Below, piece after piece: positions 49,518 through 61,884 of a stretch of 64,000 nucleotides of DNA (the stretch's first letter is position 1; each line of letters opens with the position of its first letter). The DNA is from Chloroflexota bacterium (GTDB lineage: Bacteria; Chloroflexota; Chloroflexia; Chloroflexales; Herpetosiphonaceae): NCBI GenBank assembly GCA_020161265.1, contig JAIUOC010000004.1, positions 1 through 64,000 on the forward strand, in the 5' to 3' direction. Under the pieces are notes generated by a model. It was not told the DNA's origin, ran no database searches, and saw only the letters and a program-made list of their open reading frames with translations. A program made the translations under genes and the position numbers.

Positions 49518-50411
49518 CTATTTGACTGCGCCAGCGGTGAGGCCAGCGATAAAACGCTTTTGCAATAGGAAGAACATCGCGGCAACTGGCAGAATAATCA
49601 CCACCGAGGCTGCCGAAAGCAACTCATAGCGATTTTGCGAGCCAGCCACCCCGGTAAATTGGCGAATCCCGACCGGAATCGTTTGAACATTCAAGACCCA
49701 TGCAAACAACAATTCGTCCCATGCAGTCAAGAACACAAAGATCGCGGTTGAAATCACGCCTGGGCCAGCCAATGGCATAACGATATAGACAAAGGCTTGG
49801 AAGCGGGTTGCCCCATCGACCATGGCCTGTTCTTCCAAATCTATCGGAATCGTCGCAAAGAAACTGCGCTGAATCCAGAGCGAGATTGGCAAGAAGAACC
49901 CAACATACAGCACAATCGCGCCAAAATTGGTGCCAATCAAAGGAATTCCAAGGTTATTTTTCATCCAAAGGAAGGTCATATACAACGGAATCAGGAACAG
50001 CGTGCCAGGCACTAATTGGGTTCCCAAAATCGCCATACTCAACCCGCCAGCACCCGGGAAGCGGAACCGTGCCAAGGCATAGCCCGACATCGATGCCAAA
50101 ATTGTAACAACCAAGGTGGTAATGCCACAAATAATTAAGCTATTGCTGAAATACGTTCCAAACTTAACCCGTGTCCACATCTCGTTATAATTTTCAAATC
50201 GCCAGTCGCTTGGAAAGAAATTACTGCCAACTGCGAACTCTTCACGCGATTTGAATGAGCCAACCACCAAGAAGATAATTGGCAACAACATCAAGGCAAT
50301 GATCACCAGCAATAAGATATCGCCACCACGATCAAGTAACCATGCTTTGTAATTGATCGTTGCGCGTACAGGTCGGGCCGATTCGGCCTTTTTACTGAGC
50401 GAAACACCCAT
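49518..50411 (-). CDS. ABC sugar transporter permease (MalG type)
   Basis: 297 residues with six membrane helices, the first after a short basic head. The EAA loop pattern is EEQAMVDGATRFQAFVYIVMP near residue 190, which contacts the ATPase. It works as the pair of the permease upstream on the strand, with its start 11 bases after that gene (GGAGG ribosome site). It is part of a carbohydrate uptake system with the binding protein. The ATPase gene is not here. Confidence 0.9.
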   Translation of the reverse strand: MGVSLSKKAESARPVRATINYKAWLLDRGGDILLLVIIALMLLPIIFLVVGSFKSREEFAVGSNFFPSDWRFENYNEMWTRVKFGTYFSNSLIICGITTLVVTILASMSGYALARFRFPGAGGLSMAILGTQLVPGTLFLIPLYMTFLWMKNNLGIPLIGTNFGAIVLYVGFFLPISLWIQRSFFATIPIDLEEQAMVDGATRFQAFVYIVMPLAGPGVISTAIFVFLTAWDELLFAWVLNVQTIPVGIRQFTGVAGSQNRYELLSAASVVIILPVAAMFFLLQKRFIAGLTAGAVK

Positions 50412-50422
50412 AAACGGCCTCC

Positions 50423-51400
50423 TTATTCAGCCCGCAAGCTATCGCGGAATGCACGATACCAAATGCCAACAAAGACCAACAGCATGCCCATCAGAATAAC
50501 TGAGGCTGCCGAACCAAATCCATATAAGTGTCGTTCCCACGTCTGGCGGGTAATTGCTGGTACGAGCAAGTCGGCGTATTCGCCTGCGAAACCGGTACCA
50601 CCGCCGAACATTTGCACAGCAATATTATAGCCACCATAGAAACCGTTAATCAAGCCAAACAACACTTGGGTTGCAGCAATTGGCTTAATCAAGGGCAAAG
50701 TAATGTGGCGAAAGCGCTGCCAGCCGTTGGCTCCATCAAGCGAAGCCGCTTCGTAGAGGTCGGTTGGAATCACCTGAATTGCCGCGAGGAACATAATTGT
50801 GGTGAAGGGTAAACCACGCCAAACCGTGGCAATCACCAAGGCATACAACGAGTTAGGGCCAATCAACCAAGTTACTGGGGTATCAACGATATTCAAGCCA
50901 AGCAAGATTTTATTGGCAAGGCCACCTTGTTCGAGCCAAATAAAGTTGAAGATTGTCCCAGTCACGAAGGTTGGCACGACCCATGGCAATAACACCAAGG
51001 TTCGGGCAATCCCACGCCAGCGGAATTCACGATTCAGCAGCATGGCCAGCATCAAGCCCAAGCCCAGCGTGCCAATATTGGTCCAAATGGTATAGACTAA
51101 TGTATTTGAGGCAGCATTAATTAGGCCAGTTACCCGCGAACTTGCGCCAGCTTCACCAAAGCCAAAGATCGCGTTGAAAACTTCGATGTAGTATTTTAGC
51201 CCAACAAATGGTGCTTTGAGATAGAGGGTTAAGGTTGTAAGGCGAACATCGAGGAGTGAAAGATACAACCCTTGGACAATCGGAATCAAGTGCACAACCA
51301 TCATCGCCACAAAGGTTGGAGCGATAAATTTATATGCTAGGCTGTTTTGCCGAATCCGTTGCCAGAGTGAAAGTTTATTTTTTTTTGGTGCCAGAGCCAT
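50423..51400 (-). CDS. ABC sugar transporter permease (MalF/UgpA type)
   Basis: 325 residues from the ATG at 51400, chosen because GGAG lies 8 bases upstream; longer starts at 51406 and 51451 are possible. Six helices follow a basic head, and the EAA loop is LYEAASLDGANGWQRFRHITLP near residue 225. A periplasm-side GASSRV loop follows the second helix. It forms the membrane channel with the MalG-type protein. Confidence 0.9.
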   Translation of the reverse strand: MALAPKKNKLSLWQRIRQNSLAYKFIAPTFVAMMVVHLIPIVQGLYLSLLDVRLTTLTLYLKAPFVGLKYYIEVFNAIFGFGEAGASSRVTGLINAASNTLVYTIWTNIGTLGLGLMLAMLLNREFRWRGIARTLVLLPWVVPTFVTGTIFNFIWLEQGGLANKILLGLNIVDTPVTWLIGPNSLYALVIATVWRGLPFTTIMFLAAIQVIPTDLYEAASLDGANGWQRFRHITLPLIKPIAATQVLFGLINGFYGGYNIAVQMFGGGTGFAGEYADLLVPAITRQTWERHLYGFGSAASVILMGMLLVFVGIWYRAFRDSLRAE

Positions 51401-51478
51401 AAACATCGCTCCATTGCGTGGATGCAGTGGTGGGCGTGGCGCAGAGAGCAAACACCCTGCGCCACGTCACTCGTCCGA

Positions 51479-52939
51479 TTAGTTACCCAACAATTCGTTG
51501 ACAGTTTGAGCAGCTTGATCCAAGCGGGTCTTGACGGCTTCAGCGCTGACTGGACCGCCAGCGGTTGCTACATCGTCCCAGAGTGAACCAAGTTGTTCGT
51601 TGAGAACGCTCTCAACTTGACCCCATTCAGCGATTGGAGCCGAGGTTTTGCCCTTAGCAGCAGCGGCGATGAAGACGCTGTACAAGGCATCGCTGGCGAT
51701 GCTAGCATCGGCTTGAGCGGTCTTGGTTGCTGGCAACATCCCGATGGCTTGGCTATAGCGCAATTGTGATTCGTTAGCAGCCAAGAATTGTACGAACTTG
51801 ACAGCAGCATCAGCGTTTTCGCAGCTCTTCAAGATGGCCAAGTTGCTACCACCAACGAAGGTGTATGAGCCACCAGGGCCGGCTGGGAATTCGGCGTAGG
51901 CCAAGTTGTCGGCCACGGTGCGGTTAGCCCAGCCACCAGCGTCGGCAGCAGTGCGAGCATTGCTGATCAACCATGGGCCAGTGATTGCGCTGAAGGTGCG
52001 GCCATCGCCAAAGCTGGCATCAACTTGCGCTGAGTTCAATTCCAAGGTGTTGGTAACGGTCAATTTGCTGCTGTAGAGGTTGGCAAATTCTGAAACGCCA
52101 GCCACAGCTGCTTCTGAGTTGAAGGTTGCTTCGCTGAGATCGCTGCTCAACAAATCGCCACCGCTGTTCCAAATCCACATTGAGCTATTTTGCCAAACGT
52201 TCCAGTCGTTGCGGCCTGGGAAAGCAATCCCAGCAACGTCAGGATTTTGTTCTTGGATGGTAGCCAAGGTAGCTTTGAAGCTGGTCCAATCCTTGAAAGC
52301 TTCTTCTGGCTTCAAGCCAGCTTTTTCCAACAAGTCTTTGCGATAGGCCAAGGCGCGAACATCAGCAAACCATGGAATCGAGAACGTGCCTTCCATACCT
52401 TGCAATTGTGAGGTTGCCCATGAAGCGGCGACGAAGCTATCGCTACCACCCATAGCGGTGATTTCTTCGGCGGTGAATGGGCGTAAGCCACCCATTGCAG
52501 CAAAAGTTGGGTTCCAGGTCGTACCCAATTGGGTAATACATGGGCCTTCACCACCTTGAACCGAGGTTTGGATGCGTTGGAAAGCTGCACCCCAGTCGAG
52601 CATTTCTGGCTCAACGTTAATGCCGGGGTTAGCTTTTTCGAAGGCATCGATTTCAGCTTGGATGGCATCGGCTGGAGCAGCACCGTTAGGCATGTGCCAC
52701 AGCTTCAAGGTAACAACATCGCCACCAGCTGGCTCGGCGGTTGCTGGTTCAGCGGTTGCGGCAACTTCGGTTGGAGCATCAGCAGCAGTTGGTTCAACTT
52801 GAGCCGCAGTTGTTGCGGTAGCAGCTGGAGCAGTCGTTGCAGTGGGAGCGGTCTCAGCTCCACCACAAGCAACCAAGATCATTGAAATCAGAGTTAAGAG
52901 GCTTAGCCAAGTAATAAACGGACGGCGTGAGCGTTGCAT
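51479..52939 (-). CDS. ABC sugar-binding lipoprotein (family 1)
   Basis: 486 residues. Signal with lipobox LVAC-GG near residue 25, then an Ala/Thr-rich spacer of about 45 residues. The family-1 binding fold starts VVTLKLWHMPNG. A conserved family pattern is IPWFADVRALAYRKDLLEKAG near residue 215. The lipid anchor holds it at the membrane outer face. It captures the sugar for the two permeases; the place beside cellulases and a CelR-like box suggests cellobiose or longer oligomers. AAGGAGG precedes the ATG. A CelR-like box lies 62 bases upstream. Confidence 0.9.
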   Translation of the reverse strand: MQRSRRPFITWLSLLTLISMILVACGGAETAPTATTAPAATATTAAQVEPTAADAPTEVAATAEPATAEPAGGDVVTLKLWHMPNGAAPADAIQAEIDAFEKANPGINVEPEMLDWGAAFQRIQTSVQGGEGPCITQLGTTWNPTFAAMGGLRPFTAEEITAMGGSDSFVAASWATSQLQGMEGTFSIPWFADVRALAYRKDLLEKAGLKPEEAFKDWTSFKATLATIQEQNPDVAGIAFPGRNDWNVWQNSSMWIWNSGGDLLSSDLSEATFNSEAAVAGVSEFANLYSSKLTVTNTLELNSAQVDASFGDGRTFSAITGPWLISNARTAADAGGWANRTVADNLAYAEFPAGPGGSYTFVGGSNLAILKSCENADAAVKFVQFLAANESQLRYSQAIGMLPATKTAQADASIASDALYSVFIAAAAKGKTSAPIAEWGQVESVLNEQLGSLWDDVATAGGPVSAEAVKTRLDQAAQTVNELLGN

Positions 52940-53000
52940 ACGAATCCTCCTTGATTCCGGCGTTGAGTGGGTTGAACATCAGTGTCCATTCGAACTCATT

Positions 53001-53014
53001 TGGGATCGCTCCCA
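53001..53014. promoter_or_regulatory. CelR-like operator 1 (transporter promoter region)
   Basis: TGGGATCGCTCCCA, read on the minus strand as TGGGAGCGATCCCA, extended by TT and AA on each side. One base from a perfect palindrome, and one base from the T. fusca CelR box TGGGAGCGCTCCCA. It lies between the LacI gene and the binding-protein gene. Confidence 0.75.
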
Positions 53015-53066
53015 AAAACTCCCGTGTTCGACAGACCATGCGATCTAGTGAATCCGTGGGTGCTGT

Positions 53067-54089
53067 TTAGGCGACCCGTGGCCCGCACGATTGGCGTAAG
53101 ACTAACGAAGGTGAGAGACGGATGTGTTGCTGGAGCGGTGGTCGCCCTTCGAGATGGTCAAGCAACATCGTGGCGGCGGTACTACCAAGCTTCTGAATTG
53201 GTTGGTGAATCGTCGTCAGGGCGGGGGTTGTATAGGCCGCGCCTGGCACATCATCAAAGCCGATCAGCGAAATATCGTGGGGAGCATGTAACCCGGCCTC
53301 GTAAATAGCCCGTAAGGCTCCTAATGCCATGGTGTCGCTGGCCACAAAGACAGCGCTTGGTCGCTGTTCAAGGCTGAGCAATTGGCGCATTGCAGCATAG
53401 CCACCCTCTTGGGTAAATTCGCCCTCGATCATCAACGAATGCTCGATGGCAACGCCTGCTTGCAATAACGCTTGCTTATAGCCGTCACGGCGATCAATGG
53501 CGGTTTTCATCTGCAGTAGGCCTGTAATCGCCCCAATCCGTCGATGGCCAAGTTGCAATAAATGGCTGACTGCAAGCACTGCCCCGGCCCGATTTGCCAC
53601 GTCAACGGTATACATTGGCTGCATATACGGGTGTTCGCCGATTAAGACCAACGGCATTTGGTCGTTAATCAGCAAGGGTAGCACTGGGTCATCAATATCG
53701 CTCGAAAGCATCAACAGACCGTCGGTCATCCGACTGCGTAATACCCGCTGATAGAAATCCCGTTCTTGGGTTCCAGTCACCATCGACAGCATCACCGAAT
53801 AATCCCGCTCAGAACAGGTTTCGGTAATTCCTTGGATGATTAATGGGAAGAATGGGTCAGTGAAGATAATTGCCGAGCTGCGTGGGATCAACAGGGTCAC
53901 CACATTGGTTCGGCGGCTTGCCAGACTACGAGCGGCTGCCTGCGGAACGTATTCTTGTTCGCGAATAACTTCCAACACCCGTTGTCGCACTTCAGGCCGC
54001 ACGCTGGGATGATTGTTGATTACCCGCGAAACGGTCGAGCGTGAAACATTGGCAAGTTGGGCTATTTGGCGAATCGTGAGTTGTTCCAC
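53067..54089 (-). CDS. celR: LacI-family transcriptional regulator, CelR-like
   Basis: 340 residues from the GTG at 54089; a TTG at 54104 is less likely. HTH TIRQIAQLANVSRSTVSRVIN at the N-terminus and the hinge PQAAARSLASRRT. The effector-binding domain follows, with GLLMLSSDIDDPVLPLLI and SAVFVASDTMALGALRAIYEAG, and IRLSPSLVLRQS at the end. LacI proteins release DNA on binding a sugar. The boxes of CelR type around it suggest cello-oligosaccharides as effector, as in Thermobifida, but this is inference. A CelR-like box over its own promoter suggests autoregulation. Confidence 0.75.
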   Translation of the reverse strand: MEQLTIRQIAQLANVSRSTVSRVINNHPSVRPEVRQRVLEVIREQEYVPQAAARSLASRRTNVVTLLIPRSSAIIFTDPFFPLIIQGITETCSERDYSVMLSMVTGTQERDFYQRVLRSRMTDGLLMLSSDIDDPVLPLLINDQMPLVLIGEHPYMQPMYTVDVANRAGAVLAVSHLLQLGHRRIGAITGLLQMKTAIDRRDGYKQALLQAGVAIEHSLMIEGEFTQEGGYAAMRQLLSLEQRPSAVFVASDTMALGALRAIYEAGLHAPHDISLIGFDDVPGAAYTTPALTTIHQPIQKLGSTAATMLLDHLEGRPPLQQHIRLSPSLVLRQSCGPRVA

Positions 54090-54121
54090 GGCGAAACCCC
54101 ACAAACTGATTTAAATTACTT

Positions 54122-54135
54122 TGGAACCGGTCTCA
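54122..54135. promoter_or_regulatory. CelR-like operator 2 (celR own leader)
   Basis: TGGAACCGGTCTCA, differing from operator 4 at two bases. It lies 8-21 bases after the expected start of the celR transcript. Confidence 0.55.
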
Positions 54136-54149
54136 GAAGTCTTGGGGAG

Positions 54150-54178
54150 AGAATAAAAGATCTTATGTATTTTGTCAA
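54150..54178 (-). promoter_or_regulatory. Promoter of celR
   Basis: On the minus strand: TTGACA (54178-54173), 17 bases, TATTCT (54155-54150). Confidence 0.75.
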
Positions 54179-54287
54179 GCAGTTGTTTTCTGAAAATGCT
54201 CTCTAGCTCTCTTAATAGGTATGTAGTAGCTGTTTAGCCCTTCAGAATAGCCTAAATCCAAATCTAAAAACTTTTTAAAATTTATGC

Positions 54288-54316
54288 TTGACAAGTCGCA
54301 ATGAATCATTTAGGAT
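54288..54316 (+). promoter_or_regulatory. Promoter of the GH9 gene
   Basis: TTGACA (54288-54293), 17 bases, TAGGAT (54311-54316). The transcript would start near 54323, with two CelR-like boxes inside its leader. Confidence 0.65.
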
Positions 54317-54343
54317 ATTTTTACTTTCATAACAAACTGTGCT

Positions 54344-54357
54344 TGGGAGCGATCTCA
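54344..54357. promoter_or_regulatory. CelR-like operator 3 (GH9 leader)
   Basis: TGGGAGCGATCTCA, about 21 bases after the expected start of transcription; one base from operator 1. Confidence 0.7.
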
Positions 54358-54419
54358 TTCCACTACTGCATTACTCTCCTCTCTCCTAGCCTCTCAGCAA
54401 GTGCTTGATCTCATGGCAT

Positions 54420-54433
54420 TGGGAGCGGTCTCA
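54420..54433. promoter_or_regulatory. CelR-like operator 4 (GH9 leader)
   Basis: TGGGAGCGGTCTCA, 76 bases after operator 3 and 115 before the GH9 ATG. Distance between operators 3 and 4 is close to seven helix turns. Confidence 0.7.
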
Positions 54434-54470
54434 ATTCCAAATCAAGCCAACCTGACCGCAACCACAGTGA

Positions 54471-57089
<2,619 letters not shown>

Positions 57090-57264
57090 CCAACGAATTA
57101 GCCAAGCCTCGGCAATGGTTAGATTGAACAATCCGCGCTGTTTGATCGAACCATTGCCCTGAATTCGCTGAACCAGTTGTATGGAAATAGATAGCTCTGC
57201 CGTCGATTGGGCAGAGGTTCGCTTCGTATTGTCTCTGAACTTTTCATTTACCCAAGGAGTATGT

Positions 57265-59811
57265 ATGTCTCGGCACTATTACGCCCGAGGGGCGATGTTG
57301 TTAGCGCTGCTAACGATGATTGGTGGCCTGTTGACCACCCAGAATGCCAAGCCAACCGCCGCCGCCGCCAGTTGTGTGGTCACCTATCGCATTCCCAACG
57401 ATTGGGGCAGTGGCTTCCTCGGCGATGTTAATATTCAAAATAATGGTGCAGCCATCAGTAGCTGGACGGTTGGCTGGAGTTTCGCTGGCAATCAGCAAAT
57501 TACCAACCTCTGGAATGGGGTTGTAACCCAAACTGGCAATCAAGTAACCGTGCGTAATGCAGGCTGGAATGGCGCAATTGGCAGCGGCGGCGCAGTCAAC
57601 TTTGGCTTCCAAGGAACCTACAGCGGCGCTAATGCCATCCCAACCGTATTTACATTAAATGGGGTGGTTTGTGGTGAAACGAATCCGAACCCAACCGCAA
57701 CCACTCCACCAACTGCAACCACCCGCCCAACCAACACCGTAGTTGTGCCAACTAACACGGCGGTGCCGCCAACCAGCACGACGCGCCCAACCAACACAAC
57801 CGTGCCACCAACTAACACGGCAGTGCCACCAACCGCGACCAACGGCCCAACCAGCACGCCACGGCCAACCAATACCCCAACGGTTGTACCACCAACCAGC
57901 ACCCCAACCCAACCAGGCGATGATACCTACGATCAACGCTTCTTGGAAATGTATGCTGAGTTGAAGAACCCAGCTAATGGCTATTTCAGCCCCGAAGGTG
58001 TGCCCTACCACTCAATCGAAACCTTGATTGTTGAAGCTCCGGATTATGGCCACGAAACCACATCCGAAGCCTACAGCTATTGGTTGTGGCTCGAAGCCAT
58101 GTACGGCGAAGCAACTGGCAACTGGCAACCATTGGCCGATGCTTGGCGCAACATGGAAATGTATATCATTCCAACCAGCCAAGATCAACCAAGCAGTGGT
58201 TCGTACAATGCCAATAGCCCAGCCACCTATGCAGGCGAATGGGAATTGCCCAGCCAATACCCATCACAATTACAAACTGGCGTTTCAGTTGGTCAAGACC
58301 CAATTGCCGCTGAATTACGCTCGGCTTATGGCACCAGCGATGTCTATGGCATGCACTGGTTGCTCGACGTTGATAACTGGTATGGCTATGGCCGCCGTGG
58401 CGATGGCACCAGCAAACCATCATATATCAACACCTTCCAACGTGGCGCTCAAGAATCAGTTTGGGAAACCGTGCCCCATCCATCGTGGGAAAGCTTCAAT
58501 GATGGCGGCCCCTTCGGCTTCTTGAACTTGTTCACTGGCGATGCTAGCTATGCCCGCCAATGGCGCTACACCAACGCTCCCGATGCTGATGCCCGTGCCA
58601 TCCAAGCGATCTACTGGGCCAAGATCTGGGCTGACGAACAAGGTGGTTCGCCAATCGTCAATGGTTTGGTAACCAAGGCCGCCAAGATGGGCGACTACTT
58701 GCGCTACGCCTTCTTCGATAAGTACTTCAAGCAAATTGGCTGTACTTCAACCTCGTGCCCAGCTGGATCAGGCTACAACAGCGCTCACTATCTGTTGTCG
58801 TGGTACTACGCTTGGGGTGGCTCAATTGGTAATGGCGGCGGCTGGGCATGGCGCATCGGCAGCAGCCACAATCACTTTGGCTACCAAAACCCAATGGCAG
58901 CCTGGATTTTGGCCAGCCAACCAGCCTTCAAACCAGCTTCAACCAACGGCGCTCGCGACTGGAACACCAGCTTGACCCGCCAAATCGAGTTCTACACTTG
59001 GTTGCAATCGAGCGAAGGTGCCATCGCTGGTGGTGCTACCAACAGCTGGAATGGCCGCTACGAAGCAGCCCCAGCCGGAACCAGCACCTTCTACAATATG
59101 GCCTACGACGAAAAACCAGTCTACCACGATCCGGCTAGCAACACTTGGTTTGGTTTCCAAGCTTGGTCGATGGAACGGGTCGCTGAATATTACTACGCTT
59201 CAGGCGATGTCAAAGCCAAGAACGTGCTCGACAAGTGGGTAACCTGGGCTTTGGCCAACACCACCTTGACCAGCAATGGCAGCTATGAAATTCCATCAAC
59301 CTTGGCTTGGAGCGGTCAACCAGCTACATGGAACGCCAGCAATCCAGCCGCTAACACCAACTTGCACGTCACGGTCGTCGATAAGACCCAAGACGTTGGT
59401 GTTGCCGCCGCCTATGCCAAGACCTTGATGTACTACAGCGCTGCAACCAAGCGCTATGGCACGCAACACGTCGCTTCACAAACTATGGCCAAAGAATTGA
59501 TCGACCGCATGTGGTCAGAATATCGCGACGATAAGGGTGTTGCTAACCCCGAAACCCGCAAAGACTACAACCGCTTCGACGATGCAGTTTATGTGCCAAA
59601 CGGCTGGACGGGCACCATGGCCAATGGTGATCCAATCAACAATTCATCAACCTTCTTGAGCATTCGCACCAAATACGAAGATGATCCAGCCTTCCCAGCA
59701 GTGCAAGCCTACCTCAATGGTGGCCCTGCACCAACCTTCACTTACCACCGCTTCTGGGCTCAAGCCGATATCGCAATGGCCTACGCCGAATACGATCGCT
59801 TGTTCCAGTAA
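57265..59811 (+). CDS. Secreted GH48 cellobiohydrolase with N-terminal CBM2
   Basis: 848 residues from the ATG at 57265 (AAGGAG upstream). Signal about 1-34. CBM2 about 36-134 ([23 protein letters not shown]-like end). Thr/Pro linker to about 214. GH48 domain from [19 protein letters not shown] to the end; the acid Glu lies in [19 protein letters not shown]48 enzymes act from reducing ends and are central to cellulose-degrading sets. It is 176 bases after the GH9 gene with no terminator seen between, so read-through from the GH9 promoter is possible. No CelR-like box was found in front of it. Confidence 0.95.
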   Translation: MSRHYYARGAMLLALLTMIGGLLTTQNAKPTAAAASCVVTYRIPNDWGSGFLGDVNIQNNGAAISSWTVGWSFAGNQQITNLWNGVVTQTGNQVTVRNAGWNGAIGSGGAVNFGFQGTYSGANAIPTVFTLNGVVCGETNPNPTATTPPTATTRPTNTVVVPTNTAVPPTSTTRPTNTTVPPTNTAVPPTATNGPTSTPRPTNTPTVVPPTSTPTQPGDDTYDQRFLEMYAELKNPANGYFSPEGVPYHSIETLIVEAPDYGHETTSEAYSYWLWLEAMYGEATGNWQPLADAWRNMEMYIIPTSQDQPSSGSYNANSPATYAGEWELPSQYPSQLQTGVSVGQDPIAAELRSAYGTSDVYGMHWLLDVDNWYGYGRRGDGTSKPSYINTFQRGAQESVWETVPHPSWESFNDGGPFGFLNLFTGDASYARQWRYTNAPDADARAIQAIYWAKIWADEQGGSPIVNGLVTKAAKMGDYLRYAFFDKYFKQIGCTSTSCPAGSGYNSAHYLLSWYYAWGGSIGNGGGWAWRIGSSHNHFGYQNPMAAWILASQPAFKPASTNGARDWNTSLTRQIEFYTWLQSSEGAIAGGATNSWNGRYEAAPAGTSTFYNMAYDEKPVYHDPASNTWFGFQAWSMERVAEYYYASGDVKAKNVLDKWVTWALANTTLTSNGSYEIPSTLAWSGQPATWNASNPAANTNLHVTVVDKTQDVGVAAAYAKTLMYYSAATKRYGTQHVASQTMAKELIDRMWSEYRDDKGVANPETRKDYNRFDDAVYVPNGWTGTMANGDPINNSSTFLSIRTKYEDDPAFPAVQAYLNGGPAPTFTYHRFWAQADIAMAYAEYDRLFQ

Positions 59812-59818
59812 GCTCCCA

Positions 59819-59850
59819 CGATGCTCGCTAGCGCCGGCTGGCGAGCATCG
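59819..59850 (+). terminator. Hairpin after the GH48 gene
   Basis: CGATGCTCGC (59819-59828) pairs with GCGAGCATCG (59841-59850); the loop can pair further (AGC-GCCG-GCT). Followed by CTTAATAAAT, a weak T-run. Confidence 0.65.
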
Positions 59851-59913
59851 CTTAATAAATATTAACTTAGGACTTTTAGGCTATCCATTAAATATCTTAA
59901 TAAATAGTAGACT

Positions 59914-59950
59914 GAGGGCGGCAGTAATTGATTGCCTGCCCTCTTTTTTC
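59914..59950 (+). terminator. Terminator-like hairpin in the GH8-1 leader
   Basis: GAGGGCGGCAG pairs with CTGCCCTC apart from a 3-base bulge, then TTTTTT. It stands 27 bases before the GH8 start and after the separate hairpin of GH48, so it may act as an attenuator. Confidence 0.5.
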
Positions 59951-59976
59951 TCAATTGTTCTTTTGGAGGTTGTTTA

Positions 59977-61800
59977 ATGTTAAAGCATCGCAAAATGTTG
60001 CTGATAGTAGCGTTACTCACGCTACTGACCGTGCCATGGTGGCAATCCAAAGCCGCCCAAGGCAATAGCGTTAGTCCATTATTGTTCCCATACAATCAAG
60101 CTTCGGGTATTAGCTACAATGTGACCGATCTCACGCAGGCTTGGAACGAGTGGAAAAGCAACATGATCACCGCCAATAATGCTGGCGGCGGTAATCGGCT
60201 ACGGGTGATGGGTGGAGTCGATAGCTCATCAACCGTCTCCGAAGGCCAAGGCTATGGCATTTTGTTTGCCTCGCTATTCGACGACCAAACCACCCTCGAT
60301 GGCTTGTGGCTGTTCACCCGCGATCACCTTGATCCCAACGGTTTGATGCACTGGCACATTGGCAATCCTGGCCAATTGCGCGGCAGCTACGCCGCTACCG
60401 ATGGCGATGAAGATATTGCCCTCGGCCTGGTCAATGCTTGTACCAAAGTGCGCAAGGGTGTTTGGCCAAATAGCAGCAATGGCTTAGATTATTGTAGCCT
60501 TGCCACTACCATGATCAACAATATTTACACCTATGAAGTTGATCACCCAGGCTCATCGCCAGTCGCTGGCTTGCCTAGCAACCCAGGCAACGAATTATTG
60601 CCCGGCGATGGTTGGAATTTGGCCCGCGATTATCCCGAAGGTATCGTCAATCTCTCGTATTTCTCGCCTGGCTATTTCACCGTGTTTGGTAAATTCACGG
60701 GCAAGACCAGCGAATGGGAAGCCGTCAACACTCGCAATTATGAAATTACTAACCTTGCTCAATCGCGGGCTGGCAACTGCTCCAAACTCGTGCCCAACTG
60801 GAACCAATATGATGGTGATGCCCAGTTAGTTTCATGGCAGCCCGAGGAATATGCTTGGTGGAGCTATGACGCAGCTCGCTTTGCATGGCGCGTCGCCGTC
60901 GATAAGGCGTGGTACAACACCGCCAGCTCACGCGAAACCATGAACGAAGTTGGTGGTTTCTTCAGCAGCGTGGGCATCGAAAATGTGCAGGCTCGCTATC
61001 GCATGAACGGCACATCAGTTGATAATTATCGTGGTGTGTTCTTCGTGGCCAATGCTGCTGCCGCAATTTGGGCCGCTCCTGCAGCGCAAGCTGTCAATTG
61101 TGGCGCGGCAACGGGCACGCTCAAAACTAGCCCGCAACAAGCCTATAACATGGTGTTGACGACCAAAGATTCGCCAAATTCATATTATGTCAATGCTTGG
61201 CGTTTGATGAGCATGTTGTTGTTGACTGGCAATTTCCCCAATATTTATGAGTTGGCCAACGGTGTTACGCCAACCAACACAACCGTGCCACCAACCAGCA
61301 CCCCACGGCCAACCAACACAACCGTGCCACCAACCAGCACAACCGTACCGCCAACCAGCACCCCACGGCCAACTAATACCCCTGTCACAATCACACCAAT
61401 TTTGACCCCAATTCCAACGCTAACACCGATTCCAACCACTGTTCCGACCAGCGTGCCACCAACCAATACGCCAGTTCCAGGCGCATGCCAAATTACCTAC
61501 ACCATCAGCAACGATTGGGGTAGTGGTTTTACCGCTGATGTCAGCATTCGCAATAACGGCGCAGCAATCAACAACTGGAATGTGCGCTGGAATTTCGCTG
61601 GCAATCAACAAATTAGCAATCTTTGGAATGGCGTTGTGAGCCAAACTGGTCAAGCAGTCAGCGTCAACAACGCCGGCTGGAATGGCTATATTGGCAGCGG
61701 CGGTACTGCTAGCTTTGGCTTCCAAGCCAGCTACAATGGCAGCAACCCCAAACCAACCAGCTTTAGCCTGAATGGCACAGCTTGTAGCGTTGCGCCATAG
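59977..61800 (+). CDS. Secreted GH8 endoglucanase with C-terminal CBM2
   Basis: 607 residues from the ATG at 59977 (TTGGAGG upstream). Signal about 1-27. GH8 domain about 35-430: the proton-donor Glu in TVSEGQGYGILF, the conserved ATDGDEDIAL, and the base Asp in YDAARFAWR. Thr/Pro linker about 430-505, then CBM2 (CQITYTISNDWGSGFTADV). GH8 has an inverting mechanism and cuts inside cellulose or mixed-linked glucans. It is a close paralogue of the next gene, which lacks the CBM2. Confidence 0.95.
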   Translation: MLKHRKMLLIVALLTLLTVPWWQSKAAQGNSVSPLLFPYNQASGISYNVTDLTQAWNEWKSNMITANNAGGGNRLRVMGGVDSSSTVSEGQGYGILFASLFDDQTTLDGLWLFTRDHLDPNGLMHWHIGNPGQLRGSYAATDGDEDIALGLVNACTKVRKGVWPNSSNGLDYCSLATTMINNIYTYEVDHPGSSPVAGLPSNPGNELLPGDGWNLARDYPEGIVNLSYFSPGYFTVFGKFTGKTSEWEAVNTRNYEITNLAQSRAGNCSKLVPNWNQYDGDAQLVSWQPEEYAWWSYDAARFAWRVAVDKAWYNTASSRETMNEVGGFFSSVGIENVQARYRMNGTSVDNYRGVFFVANAAAAIWAAPAAQAVNCGAATGTLKTSPQQAYNMVLTTKDSPNSYYVNAWRLMSMLLLTGNFPNIYELANGVTPTNTTVPPTSTPRPTNTTVPPTSTTVPPTSTPRPTNTPVTITPILTPIPTLTPIPTTVPTSVPPTNTPVPGACQITYTISNDWGSGFTADVSIRNNGAAINNWNVRWNFAGNQQISNLWNGVVSQTGQAVSVNNAGWNGYIGSGGTASFGFQASYNGSNPKPTSFSLNGTACSVAP

Positions 61801-61831
61801 GATTGTTGATATACTAGCCGTCGGTTTATTG

Positions 61832-61865
61832 CAAGGATGCAGTTTTGTACTGCATCCTTGTTTTT
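61832..61865 (+). terminator. Terminator between the two GH8 genes
   Basis: CAAGGATGCAG (61832-61842) pairs perfectly with CTGCATCCTTG (61850-61860), then TTTTT. It lies 20 bases before the ATG of the second gene. Confidence 0.85.
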
Positions 61866-61884
61866 GTGTGTAGGAGCAACCTCG

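Noticed and set aside
57618..57902. Minus-strand VLVGG-type repeat frame over the GH48 linker
   Set aside because: Same artefact of the linker repeat; no start signal.
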